From positions 476,001-540,000 of the forward strand of contig JACVTC010000116.1 of the NCBI GenBank assembly GCA_016946835.1: 64,000 nucleotides of DNA. Direction: 5' to 3'. Shown here in pieces: positions 57,352 to 64,000 of the stretch. A model generated the notes under the pieces. That model was not told the DNA's origin, did no database searches, and worked only from the letters and a program-made list of their open reading frames with translations. Numbering within the stretch: the stretch's first letter is position 1; every line of letters begins with the position of its first letter. Position numbers and translations under genes: made by a program. The DNA is from Neocallimastix lanati (nom. inval.). Lineage: Eukaryota; Neocallimastigomycota; Neocallimastigomycetes; Neocallimastigales; Neocallimastigaceae.

Positions 57352-58131
57352 TTCGTTATTAAAAATTCGTTAATTTCATTCAATTTTTTTTTTTTTTTTT
57401 TTTAAATTTTAAAAAAAAAATAATTATTATTGAATTATTTTTACTTAATAATAATATATTTTTCTCATTTTGTACCCAATCAAAAAAAAAATTTTTTTTA
57501 TTTTTTAAAATTATCAATTTATATTTGTACATGTACTTACTATAAAAATAATATTATTATTCTAATAATTAACATAAAATAATTAATTTAAAAATATATA
57601 TTATATTTATTTTTCCTTTCTAAATTTTAGTATTATAAATTTCAATTTGATAAAAAAGAAATTTTTTAAAATTCGTTTATAATCATATTTTTAATTATTA
57701 TTATAAGCATTATATATATTTATTTCTAAAAAATTATGTATTTTTTTGTTATTTAGAATTTATTATTTTAGCTTATTTCCTTTTGATAACAATTATTTAT
57801 GTATTTATAAAAAAAAAAAAATATTAAGTAATAAAATTAACATTTTAAAATAAAGGTTAGTAATTAATTATTATCAATATTGTTATCAATATTATTATCA
57901 ATATTATTATCAATATTATTATCAATATTATCATCAGTACTATTATTACATACTTATATATATTCTTTCGTATATTTCATATGAATAATAATACCAAAAA
58001 TAATTAGTAATATATGATTTATTATTATTTTTTTAAATTTTTATAAATGTATTATACATTTTGAAATCGTTATATCTTTTTCTAAAAAATTATAATTAAA
58101 ATTTTATTAAATATATATAAAGTAAAATAAA
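57352..58131. promoter_or_regulatory. Divergent intergenic region RPC25 / SAC3
   Basis: About 780 bp between two start codons facing away from each other, so both promoters lie here. It contains a poly-T run (57386-57403) and a 12-bp tandem repeat (TTATCAATATTA, about five copies, 57880-57943). No specific element is identifiable. Confidence 0.5.
57880..57943. repeat. 12-bp tandem repeat TTATCAATATTA
   Basis: About five units with minor substitutions (ATTG, ATCATCAGTA variants) located about 190-250 bp upstream of the SAC3 start. Confidence 0.85.
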
Positions 58132-59373
58132 ATGCAACAAATACCACCTCAAAGAGAAAATCCAATTGGTACCTTTCAGAATAATTTAAGAGCTCAAAAT
58201 CAGGTTTGTATTAAAATTATAATATTTACAACATTTTTTCTAAAAAATAAATAGTTTATTAATATCAATTAATTTATTTTCAAAATAGAAACTGACAGGT
58301 ATACTAAAAAAAAATATAATAAATAATAAATTAAATAATTTATATTTAAATGACTAAAAATTAAAAAGAGAATTCATAATACTATTTGATATTAATGAAA
58401 AATTTGTTTGATATATGTGAAAGGAAATAAAGCAGGCTTTTATAATCCACGAAATAATCCAAAAAAAAAAATAACATTTAAGAAAAAACCTTTTAATCTA
58501 CATTATAATCAATCAGAGAAAAATGCAGGAAATTCTATATCTACAAAAGGAAAAGGATATCGTCCTAAATTCTTCCCAAATAAAACGTTAATAAATAATA
58601 ATAAAAGTAAAATTTCAATATTTATGAACATGTATAAATGGAAGTTTAATAACAATATAAAATTATTGATTTTTTAATTGTAATAATTATAATAATAACA
58701 ATAATAATTTAAATTATATAGATATTCAAGGGAAAAATAATGAAATAAAAACAATTAATAAACCTAATATCGAACAAATAAATTTCAGTTTTCAAAATGA
58801 AGAGCCATTTGAAAATGAAATAAGTGATAATGAAAATAGTGTTAATTCAAACATTGTAAATTTAACACAAAATAAGTAATATTGAAAATCCTTTTTTCAA
58901 ATATTAAATCAAAATATTTAAAATTTTTAATGAATTTGAAATTTAATAAATAATTTATTTTAATAAAATATTAAGTATTATTGATAAAGAAACAAGAGGA
59001 CAACGTTTTAACTCAAATCCTTATGGAAACAATTATTTAACAGTAATATATATATATTTTTTTTTAACTATAGTTATATATTAAAAATTTTTATTATAGT
59101 TGAAATAATAATAATAGCAATACTAATAATAATAATAATAATTGTTGAAAATAATAAATTATAACAAAACATTTAAAGATGAAAAAAGAAAGAGAACATT
59201 TAAGAAAGGAATATATAAGAAAAGGTTTAATTGATGATCCTGATAAACCATGTCGACTTGAAGATGCTATACCATTTGTAGGCGAATGCCAAGATATGTG
59301 TCCTGAATTTGAAAGATATGAAAGAGAGTATCAAAAAAATCTGGATAAATTTGAAATAGTAATAATCATTTGT

Positions 59374-59434
<61 letters not shown>

Positions 59435-61551
59435 TAATAATAATAATAATAAGTATAGTAATTATAAGTATAAATAATATTATTATTAAAATAATAAAAT
59501 ATCTATATAAAATTACGTGATGTATACTTTTATAAATATAAGAATCAAGAGATAAGCACGGATGAAATATCTTATATAGATCATTTAAGAGCAGTTAAAA
59601 GATATCAAAGATCTGATGCTGGTAAAGAACAGCCTTTACCTTGCGATGTAAGGCCACCACCTATTCTAAAAGTATATATTAGCCTATAACTAAAATTTAA
59701 ATTAAAGAATTTTGTCATTTTAAAAGAAATATTAGTAATAATTAAATTAAAAAAATTTCTTTTTGATAAAAAAATTTTTTTCATTAATCAATATAAGAAA
59801 ACATTAAATTATCTTGTAAATGAAATAATTGTGAATTATGGAATCGAAGCTACACATAGTTTTGTTAGAGACAGAACTAGATCTATTCGTCAAGATTTTT
59901 CTTTGCAAAATATAAGAGATAAATCAGCAGTTGATGCCCATGAAAGAATAGCAAGATATCATATTCTATGTCTTCATCAACTATGTGAAAAAGAAGGTTT
60001 TAGTATTAAGCAAGAAATAGAACAATTATTTAAAGGTATATTTTTGCTAAAAATTATCAAAAATTAATTTTGAATTTATTGTTGTAGTATTAATTAATAT
60101 ATAAATATCCAAATATAATTAATAATATTAATAATGATAATAGTACTGCAAAGTCTACAAGAATTCTATGATGAAGGAAAAGAAAAAAATATTATATATC
60201 CCAATGAAGCAGAATTTAGAGCATATTATATTATTAGTCATATATTGTAAGTTATTATATAGATTATATAATTATAAATTAAAAAAAAAAAAAAAAAAAA
60301 GAAAAAATTAAAATATTTAAATATTTATTGACAATAAATATAATAATTTAAAAAAATAATGAAAATTAAATTAAAAACTAAAAACTAAAAATGTATATGA
60401 AAGTGACGATGATATCGTGAGAAAAGCAGAATTATACTCTAAAGATGTTTTCTTTCATCCATTGGTACAATTAGCACTGGATTTTCAATCTTTTACTGAA
60501 TCTGGTATAAAAAAAAATGCAGGTTCGTTAAATCTATATACTAGGCTATTTAAAAAGTTATTTTCACCTGAAACACCTTATTTAATGGCATGTTTAATGG
60601 AAATTCACTTCAATACTATTAGAAAATTTTCATTAATAGCTATGAATGATGCAATTAAGTATAAGTATAATGTATTGCCACCATATCCTGCAGAAAAATT
60701 AAAAGATTTATTAGGTTTTGATTCCGTTGATGATTTATTAGATTTATTACGTGCTTATTCAATCGAAATTGAAAAAGTTAATGATAATTATGGAGTAATA
60801 TTTGATAAAAAGAAAACTCTTATAGGTAAATTTCATGATTAATAATTTATAAATTGTATAACAAAATTATTAAGGAGTAAAAATCAATTAATAACTATAA
60901 ATATATATTATAATGAATAATTTTTAGAACCAGAAGTATCTTTAAATCAAAAAAGAACTGAAAAATTGGAGAAAAAACGAGAGAATATATCTGACAAAGA
61001 AATTATAAACGGTGGATTATTACCAGATGATGATGAAGATAACACATCATCGTTTACATTTTCACAGCCATTAACTAATCAATCAAATACAAATATTTCA
61101 AACAATATTAATAAAGGTCAATCAGCTATTGGTTTTTCATTTAATACTTCATTAAAGACTGTGAATGATATGGATAACATGGATGATATGGATGATATAG
61201 ATGATATGGTTGATATGGTTGATATGGATGATATGGCTGATGATAATACAGAAAGTAATGATTTAAACCATCAAGATGCATTGATGATTCAGAATGATAA
61301 TATTAATAATGATATTACTGATTTTTCTAAAAGTACACCGCCAAATATAACTTTTTCGTTTAAACAAATTCCAAGTAATAACATTAATAATAATAATTCG
61401 GAGACAATTAAAGCGCCATTTTCCTTTTCACTAGATAATAAAAATACTCTTTCTAATAAAAACTCAATTAATAATATTTCATTACCACCATTAAGTACTA
61501 AAGCAGAAATAAATAAAACCCCTTCTTTTAGCTTTAATAAAAATATAAATA

Positions 61552-61637
<86 letters not shown>

Positions 61638-62760
61638 TTAATTTTCAATAATATTACACCACAAAATAATAAAAGTTCATTAAAACCTGAAATACCTCCA
61701 ATCGGATTTAGTAGTTCATTGAAGCCATCTGTTTCAATTGATTTTACAAAAAAAGAAATGCAAAAAGATGTAAATAAAAATTTATTATCTGTAAATAAAC
61801 CAACATTTTCATTTGGAAAAATTAATGAAGATGATAATAATAAATTAATCAAAGATAATATATTTAAAGATTCAACTGACGTAGTAAGTAATGTGAATTC
61901 CTTTATTATAAATGAACAAAATGAAAATCAAAAGAGACAAATGGAAAGCAATTTTAAAAGAAGAAGTTCTTTGCAAACACAATCATTAGATAATCCTAAT
62001 ATTAGTGATAAATCATCCCCATCTTTAGATGAAACCATTGTTAAAACAATGAGAATACGAAAGAAAATTGAAAAAGAGTCCAATCTTTTTTATAATGATT
62101 TAATTCAAAGTAATATTAAAAATATCATTTCAAATGTTATCAAAGAAGAAGTAATGATGCATTATATCTATAATGATATAATATCTAATATTACTAAAGA
62201 AATTATTACAGATGAAGTTATGAAAAGAAAAAAAGATGAAAAATTGCTTAGTAATTATTATAGTGCATTAGATTTATCAACCAATGATATTATAAATGAA
62301 GTAGTTATAGAGAATTTAAATTCAATCCTTAAATCAATCTATGATATATCATTAAAAGAATATAAAATTAAACAATTAATATTAAAAAAAGCCCAACTTA
62401 AACGGCAAAAACTTTATTTTGATGATTTTGTAAAGTATAATAGATTAAAGTATACATTTTCTAAATGGAATCATATTACTAAGTTAAAAATAAATGAAAA
62501 AAGAATGAAAGCTGAAAAACTAAGAATGAAAAAATTAGAATTTGATAATGTAATAAAATTAATAGAAATTGGACCTGGATTGAATCATCAAGTAAAGAAA
62601 AATAATGATTTTATATTTAAAAGTGATCAAGAAGATATCAGAAATAACAATGGAATGGTAAACTATTTAATTCTCTCAATAACATATTCTTAAACTATAA
62701 AATATATTATAATGAAATAATAATTCAATTTTTTGATTATACTATTATCATCATTGATTA

Positions 62761-62797
<37 letters not shown>

Positions 62798-62859
62798 TTT
62801 TATTATTATATTTTTATTATATTTTTAATTTATGTTTACTTACATTTAATTAATTAATT

Positions 62860-62896
<37 letters not shown>

Positions 62897-63770
62897 TTTT
62901 AATGTTTTTATATTAATATATATATTTTTTAAGAATAAAAATGAAGATGATAATGAAGAGTTTTATATAACAGATTATAATAATGAAGAAAATTTTCATT
63001 TCAGTAAGTCACAAATTAATATTGATGCCATTGCAACCAATATAATAAAGAAACAATTAAATAATAATATAAAAGATTCTACTATCTTTATAAAAATAAC
63101 AATTTCATTACCTAATGATTTAAAAAAGACTACCCATTGGATGAATTCTCAATTTAATATTGGATCTCTAAATAATAATATTCTTAATCTTTCCCATGAA
63201 GATGAAAGTTTTTATTTTAATATTAACAACTATATCCATTTTAATCAAAATAAATTAGATAATCAAAAGCAATTATCTATTTTAATCCAAAATATACCAT
63301 ATATAGAAAATAACAAGATGGATTGGGAAGATGAAAGCATTTCCAGTAGTAATAATAGTAATGTTAATAAAGATCATGAAGAAGAGGATATTTTTGAGCA
63401 GTATGCTAGTGCAGCTATTTTCCAACTTTCAATCTATCCTTTTCAACATAATTCAAATCCAGAAGAAATAGCTTATTATTGGATTAATGAAAGAAGAAGA
63501 TTAAATTTATTTTTACAAAGAATACGGAATCATTCTAATATACCATTTATATTTTTATATTGGAAAATGCATCATCTAAATAATAAACAGTATATTAAAG
63601 ATGTAAAATATTATTTAAGATTAAATCAACTCTTTAATAATGAGGAATACAAAAGTCAAAACTATCAATTTTTATCAATACCCTTTAGTAAAGATATAAT
63701 ATCCAAATCATTAGTTACTAATAATAATAATGATGATGATGATAATAATAATAATAATTATAATAATAGC

Positions 63771-63830
<60 letters not shown>

Positions 63831-64000
63831 CTAAATACCAATAATTATGATGATTTCAATCCAATTTTTGAAAATACAAATAATAAAATTGAAAAATTAA
63901 ATGTTGGTATGACTTGGTTAATTGAAAATTGTCATATATATACCCTTTCTTCCCATGTAATAAGTGAAATTGTTAATAATAATTTCTATGCTGTATTTTT
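58132..64000 (+). CDS. SAC3: SAC3/GANP mRNA-export scaffold (TREX-2), 3' end beyond the window
   Basis: Scaffold of the TREX-2 complex, which links transcription to mRNA export at nuclear pores. Exons: 58132-58203, 58289-58298, 58424-58606, 58722-58875, 58976-59042, 59179-59358, 59543-59671, 59798-60035, 60144-60246, 60404-60825, 60928-62657, 62934 to the edge; over 1450 aa. The Sac3/GANP domain spans about residues 163-519: FVGECQDMCPEFERYERE, DHLRAVKRYQRSDAGKEQPL, GIEATHSFVRDRTRSIRQDF and AHERIARYHILCLH. About 560-810 holds FSF motifs (FSFNTS, FSFKQ, FSFSLD, PSFSFNK, PTFSFGK) resembling nucleoporin-type repeats and a long poly-Asn run. About 880-990 is a long helix (RKKIEKESNLFYNDLIQSNI...) in the place of the CID helix that binds Sus1/centrin. 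The last exon has another poly-Asn/Asp tract. The second exon is only 10 nt. The domain is certain; the small 5' exons are inferred. Confidence 0.9.
59371..59434 (+). repeat. (AAT)n tract in a SAC3 intron
   Basis: About 20 AAT units just after the donor at 59359. Reading through gives a false poly-Asn extension of the exon; the acceptor at 59542 restores the Sac3 domain. Confidence 0.9.
61555..61637 (+). repeat. Poly-Asn coding tract (AAT)n in SAC3
   Basis: About 27 AAT codons within the FSF-rich region; the frame stays open on both sides, so it is translated. Confidence 0.95.
63718..63829 (+). repeat. Poly-Asn/Asp coding tract in the SAC3 last visible exon
   Basis: AAT codons interrupted by a GAT block (Asp run) and a few TAT and AGC codons, in frame with the flanking SAC3 sequence. 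Confidence 0.9.

Noticed and set aside
57880-57943. Regular short repeats considered as CRISPR-like
   Set aside because: 12-bp units without spacers in a eukaryotic genome; a simple minisatellite.
61289-61852. 187-codon minus-strand Leu-rich frame
   Set aside because: Antisense of the SAC3 FSF/poly-Asn exon; all supporting motifs are on the plus strand.

Overview
The window looks like nuclear DNA from a very AT-rich, intron-dense early-diverging fungus, most probably an anaerobic gut fungus (Neocallimastigomycota). The reasons are long A/T and AAT/ATT tracts between genes, poly-asparagine runs inside proteins, many short AT-rich GT-AG introns with GTAA/GTAT donors, a secreted GH5-type beta-mannanase of the kind rumen fungi acquired from bacteria, and Ty1/copia debris. 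A dictyostelid-like genome was considered because of the poly-Asn and AT content, but the mannanase and the number of introns argue against it. All gene models below were assembled by hand from frames, splice sites and family motifs.

Layout, left to right: BDP1, a TFIIIB subunit (+, 1267-4557); an Acinus homologue with SAP, RRM and RSB motif (-, 5516-8447); an HDAC8-like class I deacetylase (-, 9072-11726); a 5-kb belt of retrotransposon debris and higher-GC patches (about 12.3-17.1 kb) with a copia gag stub, a copia RT/RNase H fragment on the minus strand and strong palindromes; Rab GDI (+, 18379-20536); an unrecognised Asn-rich protein (-, 23117-24753); a long AT desert with one higher-GC island (28.1-28.6 kb); a decayed LTR/copia element lacking RT and RNase H (29.86-32.62 kb); a second higher-GC island with an internal duplication (33.7-34.1 kb); a GH5 mannanase (-, 35206-36606); glutamate 5-kinase (+, 41095-43087); proteasome ATPase RPT2 (+, 43797-46421); an intronless glutathione peroxidase with a basic tail (-, 47585-48322); the PSO2/SNM1 interstrand-crosslink nuclease (+, 50820-54005); the SEC11 signal peptidase (+, 54838-55754); Pol III subunit RPC25 (-, 56121-57351); and a SAC3/GANP TREX-2 scaffold (+, 58132 to beyond the right edge).

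The genes are mostly unrelated housekeeping functions: Pol III transcription (BDP1, RPC25), RNA processing and export (Acinus, SAC3), vesicle traffic and secretion (GDI, SEC11), proteolysis (RPT2), DNA repair (PSO2), proline synthesis (G5K) and chromatin (HDAC). No operon-like logic is expected or seen. The two genes that look acquired, the mannanase and the peroxidase, have one and no introns. I found no tRNA, rRNA or CRISPR. The most unusual points are a 15-nt in-frame microexon carrying the catalytic histidine pair of the deacetylase, non-canonical residues in its active site, two genes whose first coding exon seems to be the ATG alone, and a 53-bp perfect palindrome in the transposon belt.
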